From Pseudomonas sp. MWU13-2100 (GTDB lineage Bacteria; Pseudomonadota; Gammaproteobacteria; Pseudomonadales; Pseudomonadaceae), in contig NZ_JALLIX010000001.1 in the NCBI RefSeq assembly GCF_023242365.1, forward strand, positions 1-64,000: 64,000 nucleotides of DNA. Reading direction: 5' to 3'. Position numbers and translations under genes: made by a program. The notes beneath the pieces were generated by a model. That model saw only the letters and a list, made by a program, of their open reading frames with translations. It was not told where the DNA came from and did not search any database. Below are positions 33,181-42,737 of this stretch, piece by piece (the stretch's first letter is position 1; each line of letters starts with the position of its first letter).

Positions 33181-34398
33181 ATGTCAGCTACTGCCACTCC
33201 CGCCCAGCCCGCGCCGGACCACCACGGACAATTTCTCGACCTGCTGGACACCAGCCTGAGCCAGAACGCCTTTATCAAGCTGGTGTTGGCCAAGTACGTG
33301 GGTGATGAAGCGGACCTGCAACGGCTGATTATCAAGCAGGTGACGGTCAAGGAGCAGGCGTGCCTGTCCTTTGTCTATCGCTACAAGACCCGTGATATCA
33401 CCAAGAACTTCGCCCTTGCCGAAGGCCAGGCGATCATCGCCGGGCTGCTGCCGGCGTCCTTCAAGAATGCCCACCTGCTGTCGCTCACCGACGAAGTGCA
33501 GCTGGAGTACAGCAAGAAGGGCAAGAGCACGCTGTTCAAGGGCAAGGCCCAGCAGGCGCGGGAAGTGCCGTCCGTCGAGCACAATCGCGAGAAGACCCGC
33601 TACCTGGAGCTCTGCCGGCCGTTTCTCCGCGACTTGGGGGTGACCAACTCGCAGCACGAACTGATCCCGGCGATGTCGCGCAAGTGGAAGCAGATCAACA
33701 AGTTCATCGAAGTGTTTTCCCACGCCCTGAGCCACTCGCCGATCAAGCTCGATCAGCCGGTACGGGTCGCGGATTTCGGTTCGGGCAAGGGCTACCTGAC
33801 CTTTGCCATCCACGATTACCTGCGCAATACCTTGCAGGTCGAAGGGCAGGTCACCGGGGTCGAGTTGCGCGAGGACATGGTCAAGCTGTGCAACACGGCG
33901 GCGGCGCGCCTGGAGCATCCCGGGCTGGTTTTCAAATGCGGCGATGTACGCAGCGTGGCGCCGAGCGAGCTGGAAGTGATGATCGCCTTGCATGCCTGCG
34001 ACATCGCCACCGACTATGCCATTCACACCGGTATCCGTTCCGGCGCGGCGATCATCATGTGCTCGCCGTGCTGCCACAAGCAGATCCGCCTACAGATCCA
34101 GAGCCCGGCGTTGCTCAAGCCGATGCTGCAATACGGTCTGCACCTGGGGCAGCAGGCGGAGATGGTCACCGACAGCTTGCGCGCACTGTTCCTTGAGGCT
34201 TGCGGCTACGAGACCAAGGTCTTCGAGTTCATTTCCCTGGAACACACCAACAAGAACAAGATGATCCTCGCGGTCAAGCGCGCCGAACCGCAGGATCCGG
34301 CGTTACTGCTGGCGAAAATCGAAGAGCTCAAGGCGTTCTACGCCATCCAGGAGCACTGCCTGGAAACCCTGCTGCGGGCCGATGGCTACTTGAGCTGA
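33181..34398 (+). CDS. SAM-dependent methyltransferase (Methyltransf_32 / GSTCD-like)
   Basis: 405 aa. The N-terminal part (about 1-175) precedes a class I Rossmann methyltransferase with motif I VRVADFGSGKGYLTFAIHDYL. Also CSPCCHKQIRLQ, a Cys-pair segment, and HACDIATDYAIHTGI. The family is thought to act on RNA or protein, but no substrate is known. The ATG at 33181 is preferred over a frame starting 78 bases earlier. The convergent EamA gene overlaps its last 13 bases. Confidence 0.8.
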   Translation: MSATATPAQPAPDHHGQFLDLLDTSLSQNAFIKLVLAKYVGDEADLQRLIIKQVTVKEQACLSFVYRYKTRDITKNFALAEGQAIIAGLLPASFKNAHLLSLTDEVQLEYSKKGKSTLFKGKAQQAREVPSVEHNREKTRYLELCRPFLRDLGVTNSQHELIPAMSRKWKQINKFIEVFSHALSHSPIKLDQPVRVADFGSGKGYLTFAIHDYLRNTLQVEGQVTGVELREDMVKLCNTAAARLEHPGLVFKCGDVRSVAPSELEVMIALHACDIATDYAIHTGIRSGAAIIMCSPCCHKQIRLQIQSPALLKPMLQYGLHLGQQAEMVTDSLRALFLEACGYETKVFEFISLEHTNKNKMILAVKRAEPQDPALLLAKIEELKAFYAIQEHCLETLLRADGYLS

Positions 34399-35297
34399 AC
34401 CCCCGCTGGCAAGCTGCCCGGTTGCGCCGGGCGGACGCTGGTCTTGCGCCCGAGCATCACGGTGACAATCACGCCACCAGCAAACAGCCAGGTAATCGGC
34501 TCGACGTGTTCGCCGAAGAACAGCGCGGAAAAGGCGATGGTGAAAAAAATCTGCAGCAGCTGGATCTGGCTGACCCGGGCGATACCGCCCAGGGCAAGCC
34601 CGGCGTACCAGGCAAAAAAACCGAGAAACTGCGAGAACAACGCCACATAACCGAAGGCCCACCAGGTCTTGGCGGAAATCGCGCCCTGGTGTTGCCAGGC
34701 CAGATACAGCACCGGGCCGATCAGGATCGGCACCGACAGCACCAGCGCCCAACAGATCACCTGCCAGCCGCCCATCTCCCGGGCCAGGCGGCCACCTTCG
34801 GCATAGCCCAGGCCGCCGACGGCGATGGCGCCGAGCATCAACAGGTCACCGGACTGGATACTCCCGGCACCGCTGATCAGCGCATAACCGAGCACCAGCG
34901 CACTGCCCAGAGCCGCGCAGGCCCAGAAGGCCCTCGATGGCCGCTCGTGGGACAGCCAGGCCGCGTACAACGCCACGCACAAGGGTTGCAGGCCGTTGAC
35001 CAAGGCACCGTGGGAGGCCGGCAGGGTCTGCATGGCCCAGGCCGAGAGCACCGGAAAACCCAGGATTACCCCGAGGATTACCAGTGACAGGCCCTTGACC
35101 TGGTTCCGGCTCGGCCACTTTTCCCGGCGCCACAGCAGCAGTGCCGCCGCCGGGACGGCTGCAACCAGGGCGCGCCCGAGGCCGTTGAGCAGCGGGTGGA
35201 TTTCCTGCACCACGATACGGGTGAAGGGCAGGGTCAGGCTGAAGATCACCACACCCAGCAGGCCGAGCAGCATGCCGGTATTTTCACGGGAGGACAT
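34386..35297 (-). CDS. EamA/DMT family exporter
   Basis: 303 aa with ten predicted membrane segments in two EamA repeats (GVVIFSLTLPFTRIVVQEI in the first; PGLALGGIARVSQIQLLQIFF-type helix in the second). Drug/metabolite transporter superfamily, probably an exporter of amino acids or metabolites. Its 3' end overlaps the methyltransferase gene by 13 bases. Substrate not predictable. Confidence 0.85.
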   Translation of the reverse strand: MSSRENTGMLLGLLGVVIFSLTLPFTRIVVQEIHPLLNGLGRALVAAVPAAALLLWRREKWPSRNQVKGLSLVILGVILGFPVLSAWAMQTLPASHGALVNGLQPLCVALYAAWLSHERPSRAFWACAALGSALVLGYALISGAGSIQSGDLLMLGAIAVGGLGYAEGGRLAREMGGWQVICWALVLSVPILIGPVLYLAWQHQGAISAKTWWAFGYVALFSQFLGFFAWYAGLALGGIARVSQIQLLQIFFTIAFSALFFGEHVEPITWLFAGGVIVTVMLGRKTSVRPAQPGSLPAGVQLK

Positions 35298-35501
35298 AAA
35301 CGTTGGCCAGTCATCAGGGAAGCAGGGACTGTCATCTAGCCATAAAGTCCCGACGGCTCGCCCTTACAGCTGGGTAGAGAGTTGTCCATACAGTTTGTCG
35401 TGGGCGGCCTGCGTAGTAGCCGGCGATTACCCGCCTGCGTGCCAAGGGTCTACCTTGACTACTCTTGTCTGCCCAAGCGTTTACCCAGAGGAGTTCACCC
35501 C

Positions 35502-36083
35502 ATGGCCGCGAAAAAGATTCTGATGCTGGTTGGCGATTACGTCGAAGACTACGAGGTGATGGTGCCATTCCAGGCCCTGTTGATGGTCGGTCACCAGGTG
35601 CATGCGGTGTGTCCGGACAAAAGTGCCGGCCAGACTGTCCGCACCGCGATCCATGATTTCGAGGGCGACCAGACCTACAGTGAAAAGCCGGGACATCTGT
35701 TTGCCCTGAACTTCGATTTCGCCAAGGTCGATGCCGCCGATTATGATGCACTGCTGATTCCCGGTGGCCGTGCGCCGGAATACCTGCGCCTGAACGACAA
35801 GGTCCTGCAACTGGTGCAGGCCTTCGACCGCGCCGGCAAGCCGATTGCCGCCGTCTGCCATGGTGCGCAGTTGCTGGCGGCGGCGGGGGTTCTCGACGGT
35901 CGTGAGTGCAGCGCCTATCCTGCCTGCGCCCCGGAAGTGCGGCTGGCCGGTGGTCGTTATATCGACATCGAAGTGACCCAGGCCCATGTCCAGGGCAATC
36001 TTGCCACTGCCCCGGCCTGGCCGGCGCACCCCAGCTGGCTGGCGGCGTTCCTCGGGCTGCTGGGTACCAAGATCACGTTGTAA
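35502..36083 (+). CDS. DJ-1/PfpI family protein
   Basis: 193 aa. Flavodoxin-like fold with [19 protein letters not shown] at the start, [11 protein letters not shown], and the nucleophile elbow [14 protein letters not shown] with the reactive Cys. Family members are cysteine hydrolases, glyoxalases or chaperones. The ATG at 35502 follows GAGGAG. A ribbon-helix-helix gene begins 14 bases after its stop, so they form one operon. Confidence 0.87.
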   Translation: MAAKKILMLVGDYVEDYEVMVPFQALLMVGHQVHAVCPDKSAGQTVRTAIHDFEGDQTYSEKPGHLFALNFDFAKVDAADYDALLIPGGRAPEYLRLNDKVLQLVQAFDRAGKPIAAVCHGAQLLAAAGVLDGRECSAYPACAPEVRLAGGRYIDIEVTQAHVQGNLATAPAWPAHPSWLAAFLGLLGTKITL

Positions 36084-36097
36084 GGGAGGGTTGGGTC

Positions 36098-36403
36098 ATG
36101 TGTGAGCTCTACGTCAAGGCCGATCCGATTCTCTACGAATCGCGCTCCCGCTCGCTGCGTATCCGTGGCGTGGTGACCACCTTGCGCCTGGAAAACCAGT
36201 TCTGGGACATCCTCGGCGAGATCGCCGCGGCCGACGGCATGACCACCAACCAACTGATCACTCGGCTCTACGAAGAAGTGATGGACTTTCGCGGGGAGGT
36301 GCTGAATTTCGCTTCCTTCCTGCGGGTCAGTTGCACCCGCTACCTGAGCCAGCGCCGGGCCCAGGTAGCGGAGCTCAGCGTGGTCCGTTCGAACGCGGGG
36401 TAA
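36098..36403 (+). CDS. Ribbon-helix-helix domain protein
   Basis: 101 aa. The segment SLRIRGVVTTLRLENQFWDIL followed by MTTNQLITRLYEEV is the ribbon-helix-helix pattern of RHH_4-type proteins. Such proteins bind DNA as dimers and often autoregulate. GGGAGG lies 9 bases before the ATG. Sits 14 bases behind the DJ-1 family gene and probably responds with it. Confidence 0.78.
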   Translation: MCELYVKADPILYESRSRSLRIRGVVTTLRLENQFWDILGEIAAADGMTTNQLITRLYEEVMDFRGEVLNFASFLRVSCTRYLSQRRAQVAELSVVRSNAG

Positions 36404-36427
36404 AAACAGCGCGATCCCGGCAGGCGG

Positions 36428-36559
36428 CTATCTGCGACTTTCGATCCTGAGCTGACCATCCTCCAGGACCACGGTTTTCACCGGGATCAAGGCCGGCAGG
36501 GCATTGAGCAGGGCGTCGATGCTGTTCGCATCGAGTGCGATGTCGATGACGCGGCTCAT
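36428..36559 (-). CDS. 43-aa small ORF behind the SIR2-like gene
   Basis: Reads MSRVIDIALDANSIDALLNALP then a Val/Leu-rich strand and an ending EDGQLRIESRR. Alternating hydrophobic pattern and good Pseudomonas codon use make it look like a true small protein. It begins 36 bases after the stop of the DUF4917 gene on the same strand, with AGGA upstream. No family recognised. Confidence 0.55.
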   Translation of the reverse strand: MSRVIDIALDANSIDALLNALPALIPVKTVVLEDGQLRIESRR

Positions 36560-36594
36560 TCTGGCTGCTTCCTGCTGTTCATCGGGCGGGTATC

Positions 36595-37608
36595 TCAGGC
36601 CTCGGGGGTGACCCGTAATTGCGGGTCACCCAGCGGGTGGCTCTTGGCATCGAAAAAACGCAGCGTCACTTCCCGACCCTCGAACAGCTGGGTGAAGTGG
36701 CGCTTCTGATGCTGGATAAACGCCTGGCTGCGCGGGTAGATCGAGATCGCCAGGGTCTTGATCCGCGCATCGCGCAGGGCCTGGACGATGTGCCGGTCCT
36801 GCTCGCCCAGGTTGTGACCGAAGATGCACAGGGCCCCCTGATGCCCGGCCAACTGCCCGTAGCCGTACGACAGGTAATCCGAATGACGGATCGCCTTGAG
36901 CTTGTCCTGCGCATTCCCCTCGCTGACGAACAACGGCACATCGCCCAGGGTATTGATCGCGAAACTGCCCAACAGGGTGCTTTCCGACGAGGTCAGCTTG
37001 CGCGTGCTGCCATCGAGGTTTTTCACCAGGTGCAGACCGCCGTGCAGGTACAGGACGCGGGTAGCGCGGCTGTCGGTGTCGCCCGGGTCGAAGCTCGAAT
37101 CGTCGCCGCGGAACAGGTCGTCGAACGCTTCGGGCGCCTGCATGATCGACCAGTAGGTGAGCAGGTCGTAATTGGTCGAGTAGAGCGTCTGGTAGCGACT
37201 CAACTCGCCATTGATCCGCGCCAGGCTCTCGGCCTGTACGTGCTTCCAGGGGATATGCACCGAGCGTATCGCATGGATCAGCGCTTCCTTGATCGCGAAA
37301 TAGCGATTGCGCGGCGACGACGAACTGATGGTCAGCGCCGCATTGACCCGAATGGTGTTCTTCAGGGCGCTGAGCACCTGTTCGAAGTTACTGGTTTCCA
37401 GGGCCTTGAACACCGCCAGTTCGCTCAGCCCCAGCGGACGGTTGCGGGTGGTCTGGGCCAGTTCGAACAGCGACTCGTAGGCAAACGCCTGCCACATCGC
37501 CCGGCTTGCGCCGTTACCGATCAACAGGCCGCTGCAGGGGATTTCGGCACGCAAGGCGCTCCAGTCTTCTAACGCGGTATCAAATGCCTGGAATTCCATC
37601 GTCGCCAT
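36595..37608 (-). CDS. DUF4917 family protein with SIR2-like fold
   Basis: 337 aa from the ATG at 37608; MEFQAFD at 37599 is an alternative, and a TTG frame at 37638 is unlikely. The pattern LLIGNGASRAMW (about 28-39), TLYSTNYDLL (Asn146) and VLYLHGGLHLV (His189) resembles SIR2-like domains, where the Asn and His take part in NAD hydrolysis. The C-terminal part (CIFGHNLGEQD, AISIYPRS) matches the closing strand region of that fold. SIR2-like NADases work in several anti-phage systems, but DUF4917 itself has no known role to me. A 43-aa ORF follows in the same operon. Confidence 0.78.
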   Translation of the reverse strand: MATMEFQAFDTALEDWSALRAEIPCSGLLIGNGASRAMWQAFAYESLFELAQTTRNRPLGLSELAVFKALETSNFEQVLSALKNTIRVNAALTISSSSPRNRYFAIKEALIHAIRSVHIPWKHVQAESLARINGELSRYQTLYSTNYDLLTYWSIMQAPEAFDDLFRGDDSSFDPGDTDSRATRVLYLHGGLHLVKNLDGSTRKLTSSESTLLGSFAINTLGDVPLFVSEGNAQDKLKAIRHSDYLSYGYGQLAGHQGALCIFGHNLGEQDRHIVQALRDARIKTLAISIYPRSQAFIQHQKRHFTQLFEGREVTLRFFDAKSHPLGDPQLRVTPEA

Positions 37609-37789
37609 TCGTCGGTTGCCAAATCTGGGGAGGATCAACGGCGAACTTTAACACGGGCTCTTTAGAGTCATCCCTCATTCTATGAACTACGATTTTTTCA
37701 CGGGCCGTCTTTTACGGTGATATCGTAGTGATATCTCTTTTGGGTGCTTTTTCCAGTGCAATGGAATGCCGCTTTAAGGGGTAATCGAT

Positions 37790-39415
37790 ATGTCAGTCAG
37801 AAACCTGAAAATTGCCACACGCGCTTTTCTGAGTTTTGCCTTTGTCACACTGCTGTTGATTACCTTGGGTTTGCTGGCGTTATGGAAAATGCATCTGATT
37901 CGTGAGGCCGCGGTCGAGTTGCAGGACAACTGGATGGCCAGCTTGCGACAGGCCGGGCGGCTCGAAGTGACTGTCTATCGGATACGCCTGGAAAGCTTTC
38001 GCTGGGTCACGGCCACCGATGCGCAGATGAAGCAGACCGAGGCTGCTCGTATTCAGGAACTCAGGGGCACACTCGCCCAGCAGATCAAGGCCTATGCGCC
38101 CTTGGTCTCAAGCCCCGAAGAGCAAGCGGACTACGAGGCCGTGCAACGCAAGACCGCCGCTTATGAGCAGAAACTCGTCGAGGTGTTACAGGCCTCTGGC
38201 GAGAAGGGCGCCCAAGAGGCGATCAACCTGCTCAATACCGTGATGCCGTCCCTGGCCAACGATCTGCAAACCAGCATTGAGGCGTTGGAAAAAATCAACG
38301 ACGATGGCGCCGTGCAGTCCGGCATTGCGGCCCGGCAACAGTTCGACAGTGGTTTCTATTCGACCCTTGCCATCATCATCATTTCCTGTGTCTTGACGGT
38401 ATCGCTGGCAATTGTCTTTACCCGCAGCCTGACCGGCCCACTACGCTTGTTGCTCGTCTCGACCCGGAAAATCGCCGAGGGCGACCTGCGCACCGAGGTC
38501 GCGGTGGACGGCAAGGACGAGTTGGCCGAGTTGCAGGCTTCGACCGCGGCCATGCAGGCCAGCCTGAAAAATACCCTCAGGCATATCAGCAACTCGTCGG
38601 CACAGCTGGCCTCGGCCGCCGAAGAAATGAGCGCGGTCACCGATGAGTCCAATCGCGGCATCCAGCGCCAAAGTCTGGAGACCGACCAGGCCGCCACGGC
38701 GGTCAATGAAATGACCGCGGCGGTCGAGGAAGTGGCGCGCAATGCCGTGGCGGCGTCGCAGTCCACCCAGCGTTCGGAACTGTCGACCCGCACCGGGGCC
38801 GAGCGTGTGCACCAGACGATTGCCTCCATCGAAACCCTGAGTTCGACGGTCAAATCCACCGGTCAGGAAGTCGAGTCCCTGGCGCAGCAGGCCCAGAGCA
38901 TCAGCAAGGTGCTGGATGTGATCCGGGCCATCGCCGAACAGACCAACTTGCTGGCACTCAATGCGGCCATCGAAGCCGCCAGGGCCGGTGAGCAGGGGCG
39001 CGGTTTTGCCGTGGTCGCCGATGAGGTAAGGGCCCTGGCGCATCGCACCCAAGTCTCGACACAGGAAATCGAGCAGATGATCGGTGCCATCCAGACCGGC
39101 ACCGGGCAAGCCGTGGTATCGATGCAGCGCAGCAACGAAGAAGCTGGCAAGACCCTGCTGATTGCCCATGAAGCCGGTTCAGCCCTGTCCGAGATTGCCC
39201 AGGCCATCAGCGAGATCAATGACCGCAACCTGATGATCGCGACCGCCTCCGAGGAGCAGGCTCAGGTCGCCCGGTCGGTGGACCAGAACCTGATCAGTAT
39301 CCGCGACCTGTCGATCCAGAGTTCATCGGCGGCGAACCAGACACTGGCGGCCAGTCATGAGCTGTCCAAGCTGGCGGTGGAATTGAACAAGGTGGTCACG
39401 CAGTTCTCGATCTGA
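37790..39415 (+). CDS. Methyl-accepting chemotaxis protein, 4HB sensor
   Basis: 541 aa. Membrane segment about 10-32, a periplasmic four-helix bundle (4HB_MCP) about 33-190, second membrane segment about 190-212, HAMP about 212-265, then the long coiled-coil signalling domain with the conserved hairpin tip [20 protein letters not shown]. No C-terminal CheR pentapeptide. Ligand not predictable. The HD-GYP gene follows 55 bases later, so movement and c-di-GMP signals may be co-expressed. Confidence 0.9.
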   Translation: MSVRNLKIATRAFLSFAFVTLLLITLGLLALWKMHLIREAAVELQDNWMASLRQAGRLEVTVYRIRLESFRWVTATDAQMKQTEAARIQELRGTLAQQIKAYAPLVSSPEEQADYEAVQRKTAAYEQKLVEVLQASGEKGAQEAINLLNTVMPSLANDLQTSIEALEKINDDGAVQSGIAARQQFDSGFYSTLAIIIISCVLTVSLAIVFTRSLTGPLRLLLVSTRKIAEGDLRTEVAVDGKDELAELQASTAAMQASLKNTLRHISNSSAQLASAAEEMSAVTDESNRGIQRQSLETDQAATAVNEMTAAVEEVARNAVAASQSTQRSELSTRTGAERVHQTIASIETLSSTVKSTGQEVESLAQQAQSISKVLDVIRAIAEQTNLLALNAAIEAARAGEQGRGFAVVADEVRALAHRTQVSTQEIEQMIGAIQTGTGQAVVSMQRSNEEAGKTLLIAHEAGSALSEIAQAISEINDRNLMIATASEEQAQVARSVDQNLISIRDLSIQSSSAANQTLAASHELSKLAVELNKVVTQFSI

Positions 39416-39470
39416 GGCGCTGGCGGTTGCCCTTCAGTTTTTATTTGACGCATCCATTCGGAGACGTGAA

Positions 39471-40697
39471 ATGGATACGGATACCTGCAAAGGCTGTATC
39501 AAGATCGAGGTGGCCCGATTGGCCATCGGCATGCAGATCGAAGCGCTGGACCGACCCTGGGAAGAAACCACCTTTTCGTTTCGTGAGTTCCGCATACGGC
39601 GCGAGGAAGAGCTGCGGCTGCTGCGCGAGAACTGCGAGTATGCCTGGGTGGATATCGCCAGTGCTTCCGGGGCGTGCGCAACGCCGCTCGACACTTCGGT
39701 TGAATGCCCGGTGCTCGCTGAACCGGTCGATTTCAACACGGAAATGGCCCGTGCCGAGTTGGCCTGGAGCTCGGCACGGGCGCAGTCCTGGCGCATCCTT
39801 GAAGCCGTGGAGATGGGCGAGCCGATTCAGGTCGGCGCGGTGAAAGCGGTGGTCAAGGGCTGTGTCGACAGCATCCTGCGCAACCCCTCGGCGCTGCTCT
39901 GGCTGACCCGGATCAAGTTCCAGGATGATTACACCGCTGAGCATTCGCTACGTGTCGCGATGCTCTCGATTGCCCTGGGCCGTGAGCTGGGGTTGTCGAA
40001 CCTGGAACTGGAGCAGATCGGGGTCGGTGCCATGTTGCACGATGTCGGCAAGCTCAAGGTGCCCGGCGAAATCCTGAACAAACCGACGGCGTTGTCGGAG
40101 CAGGAATACGCCATCATGAAAAAACACCCCATGGAAGGCTACACCTTGCTCACCAGCCAGGCCGGCGTGCCGTTGACGGCGCTCGATGTCGTGCTGTCGC
40201 ACCATGAGCGTGTCGACGGGGCGGGCTATCCCCATGGCTTGAGTGCCGAGGCGATTCCGTTTTATGCGCGGATTGTCGCGGTGACCGATGCCTATGACGC
40301 CATCAGCAGTGACCGGGTCTACAGCAAGGGCCGTTCGACCCTCGAATCACTGCGCATTCTGTTCAAGGCGGCCAACAGCCATTTCGACGAACAGATCGTC
40401 AGTGCCTTCATTCGCCTGATCGGCCTGTACCCCAGTGGCGAGATCGTCGAGATGAGCAATGACGAAGTGGCGATCATCCTTGGCGCGCCGCCCTGCAATC
40501 GACTCAAACCGCGTCTGTTGCGCGTGCTCGGGGCGGACAAACGGCGCTGCCCGGAGAAGGTCATCGATCTGGCCGGCAGCGCGCTCGATGCCATGGGCCG
40601 GCCTTATGCGATTCGCCAGGTCTGTTCGTCGGGGGCCTTTGGGATCGATATCGAGGCGTATCGTCGACGTGGCGTGATCCAGATAAACGGCGGCTGA
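39471..40697 (+). CDS. HD-GYP cyclic-di-GMP phosphodiesterase with DUF3391
   Basis: 408 aa. N-terminal DUF3391-type region (about 8-110), then the HD-GYP domain: AEHSLRVAMLS, GAMLHDVGKLKVP (metal-binding HD), KKHPMEGYTLL, and HHERVDGAGYPHGL (the GYP motif). It would break c-di-GMP to pGpG/GMP. All metal-ligand positions look intact. Follows the MCP gene. Confidence 0.9.
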   Translation: MDTDTCKGCIKIEVARLAIGMQIEALDRPWEETTFSFREFRIRREEELRLLRENCEYAWVDIASASGACATPLDTSVECPVLAEPVDFNTEMARAELAWSSARAQSWRILEAVEMGEPIQVGAVKAVVKGCVDSILRNPSALLWLTRIKFQDDYTAEHSLRVAMLSIALGRELGLSNLELEQIGVGAMLHDVGKLKVPGEILNKPTALSEQEYAIMKKHPMEGYTLLTSQAGVPLTALDVVLSHHERVDGAGYPHGLSAEAIPFYARIVAVTDAYDAISSDRVYSKGRSTLESLRILFKAANSHFDEQIVSAFIRLIGLYPSGEIVEMSNDEVAIILGAPPCNRLKPRLLRVLGADKRRCPEKVIDLAGSALDAMGRPYAIRQVCSSGAFGIDIEAYRRRGVIQINGG

Positions 40698-40799
40698 CGA
40701 ACGGCGCTGCGCAAGCGAGTTTCCTTGAGCCAGGTCAAGGTAGGCGGCGAGTCTTGGACTGAAGCTGGCGGGAGTCCGTCAGCTAAAGGAAAGCTTACC

Positions 40800-41948
40800 G
40801 TGAGCAGCACATTTTTTATCCCCGCCGTGAATATCATGGGCATTGATTGCCTGGACGAAGCCATGAGCGCGATTCGCAAGCATGGCTTTCGCAAAGCACT
40901 GATTGTCACCGACGCGGGGCTGGCCAAGGCCGGTGTCGCCGCACGGATTGCCGGGTTGTTGGCGATGCAGGATATCGACTCGGTAGTGTTCGATGGCGCC
41001 AAGCCGAATCCGAGCATCGACAACGTCGAAAAGGGGCTGGTGGCACTCAAGGCCGGCCAGTGCGATTTTGTCGTGTCCCTCGGTGGCGGCTCACCCCATG
41101 ACTGCGCCAAGGGCATCGCTCTGTGCGCCACCAATGGCGGGCATATCCGCGACTATGAAGGTGTCGACCGTTCGGCCAAGCCACAGCTGCCGCTGGTGGC
41201 CATCAATACCACCGCCGGCACCGCCAGCGAGATGACCCGTTTCTGCATCATCACCGATGAATCGCGCCACGTGAAAATGGCGATTGTCGACCGTAACGTC
41301 ACGCCGTTGCTGTCGGTCAACGACCCGGCGCTGATGGTCGCCATGCCCAAGGGGCTGACGGCCGCCACGGGCATGGATGCCCTGACCCATGCTGTCGAGG
41401 CCTATGTTTCTACCGCGGCGACCCCCATCACCGACGCCTGTGCAATCAAGGCCATTGAGTTGATCAGTGCCAACCTGCGCCAGGCCGTGTTTGATGGCGC
41501 CGATTTGCAGGCCCGGGAAAGCATGGCCTACGCGCAGTTCCTCGCCGGTATGGCCTTCAACAATGCGTCGCTGGGCTTCGTCCATGCCATGGCGCACCAG
41601 TTGGGCGGGTTCTACGACTTGCCCCATGGTGTGTGCAATGCGGTGCTGCTGCCCCATGTACAGAGTTTCAACGCGCTGGTCTGCCCGCAGCGCCTGAGCG
41701 ATGTGGCCAAGGCATTGGGTGCCGATATCCAGGGCATGAGTGCCGAGGAGGGCGCCCAGGCGGCCATTGCGGCGATTCGCAGCTTGGCCAAGGATGTCGA
41801 GATTCCCGCCGGCTTGCGGGAGTTGGGCGCCAAGTTGCAGGATATTCCGGTCCTTGCCAGCAATGCCTTGAAGGACGCTTGCGGCCTGACCAACCCAAGG
41901 GCGGCGGATCAGCGGCAGATCGAAGAGATCTTCCGCAGCGCGTTCTGA
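40800..41948 (+). CDS. Iron-containing alcohol dehydrogenase (YiaY/ErcA-like)
   Basis: 382 aa from a GTG start at 40800 (AAAGGA 9 bases upstream). The longer ATG-containing frame has no support. Fe-ADH signatures: [43 protein letters not shown] and the metal ligands in [20 protein letters not shown]. Oxidises or reduces short alcohols/aldehydes with NAD. A stem CACCTTCCC/GGGAAGGTG lies 18 bases past the stop. Confidence 0.88.
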   Translation: MSSTFFIPAVNIMGIDCLDEAMSAIRKHGFRKALIVTDAGLAKAGVAARIAGLLAMQDIDSVVFDGAKPNPSIDNVEKGLVALKAGQCDFVVSLGGGSPHDCAKGIALCATNGGHIRDYEGVDRSAKPQLPLVAINTTAGTASEMTRFCIITDESRHVKMAIVDRNVTPLLSVNDPALMVAMPKGLTAATGMDALTHAVEAYVSTAATPITDACAIKAIELISANLRQAVFDGADLQARESMAYAQFLAGMAFNNASLGFVHAMAHQLGGFYDLPHGVCNAVLLPHVQSFNALVCPQRLSDVAKALGADIQGMSAEEGAQAAIAAIRSLAKDVEIPAGLRELGAKLQDIPVLASNALKDACGLTNPRAADQRQIEEIFRSAF

Positions 41949-41966
41949 CGCAGAACCATCACCCGG

Positions 41967-41990
41967 CACCTTCCCCTGCCAGGGAAGGTG
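41967..41990 (+). terminator. Terminator-like hairpin behind the Fe-ADH gene
   Basis: Nine-base arms CACCTTCCC and GGGAAGGTG around a 6-base loop; no U-run follows (TCGTCACG), so termination strength is doubtful. Confidence 0.4.
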
Positions 41991-42037
41991 TCGTCACGAC
42001 CAGCGGGCTTGCAAACGAGCGTTGAGACAGGTTTAAT

Positions 42038-42051
42038 TGAGTGATTACTCA
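42038..42051. promoter_or_regulatory. TetR operator upstream of its own gene
   Basis: TGAGTGATTACTCA, a 5-base dyad around GATT, 25 bases before the TetR start. The same TGAGT/ACTCA arms recur in the longer palindrome at 42687-42704. Confidence 0.65.
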
Positions 42052-42075
42052 TTTATAAGTTGATCGCTGCTCTCC

Positions 42076-42648
42076 ATGGCCCGACCGAAAAGCGAAGACA
42101 AACGTAATGCCATCCTCGGCGCCGCCATCGAGGTTTTCGCCGAGCAGGGCCTGGGTTGTCCGACGCTGAAGATCGCCCGGCTCGCGGGTGTCGCCGAGGG
42201 CACCTTGTTCAACTATTTCAGTTCCAAGGACGTGCTGCTCAACGAACTCTACCTGCATATCAAGGCTGAGTTGCGGGACGTGATGATGCCCGGCTACCCG
42301 CGCAGCGAATCGGTGAAGAAGCGCGTCCGGCACGCCTGGCGGAGTTATGTCGACTGGGGTGTGGCCGAACCGCAGAAGCGCAAGGTGGTGGCTTTGCTCG
42401 GGATGTCCGCGCAGGTCACCGAACAGAGCAAGCTGCTCGGCATGCAGGATTTCGGCGAGGTCTACGACATGATGCAGGAGAGCATTGCCAGCGGGTTGTT
42501 CCGCGACCAGCCGGCGGCATTTGTCTCGGCGATCATGGGCGCCCTGGCCGATACCACCATCGATTTCATCCGCCGCGAACCCGATCAGGCCGAGCGTTAT
42601 GCCGAGGCCGGTTTCCAGGCGTTCTGGAGTGCTACTGCCAAGGGGTAG
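42076..42648 (+). CDS. TetR-family transcriptional repressor
   Basis: 190 aa. HTH about 8-55: AILGAAIEVFAEQGLG, TLKIARLAGVAEGTLFNYFSSK. The C-terminal ligand domain is unassigned. It stands 90 bases before the SDR gene in the same direction; matching palindromes sit before both genes, so it probably represses itself and the SDR/reductase pair. Confidence 0.9.
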   Translation: MARPKSEDKRNAILGAAIEVFAEQGLGCPTLKIARLAGVAEGTLFNYFSSKDVLLNELYLHIKAELRDVMMPGYPRSESVKKRVRHAWRSYVDWGVAEPQKRKVVALLGMSAQVTEQSKLLGMQDFGEVYDMMQESIASGLFRDQPAAFVSAIMGALADTTIDFIRREPDQAERYAEAGFQAFWSATAKG

Positions 42649-42686
42649 GCGAGGCTTTTTCCGGTATTGAAGCTTTGCGTTTAAAA

Positions 42687-42704
42687 TGAGTGAGTGCTCA
42701 CTCA
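42687..42704. promoter_or_regulatory. TetR operator upstream of the SDR gene
   Basis: TGAGTGAGTGCTCACTCA: perfect 8-base arms around TG, 34 bases before the SDR ATG. Confidence 0.7.
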
Positions 42705-42737
42705 ATATTAATCTCAATAGTCGTAAGGAGTACAAGC

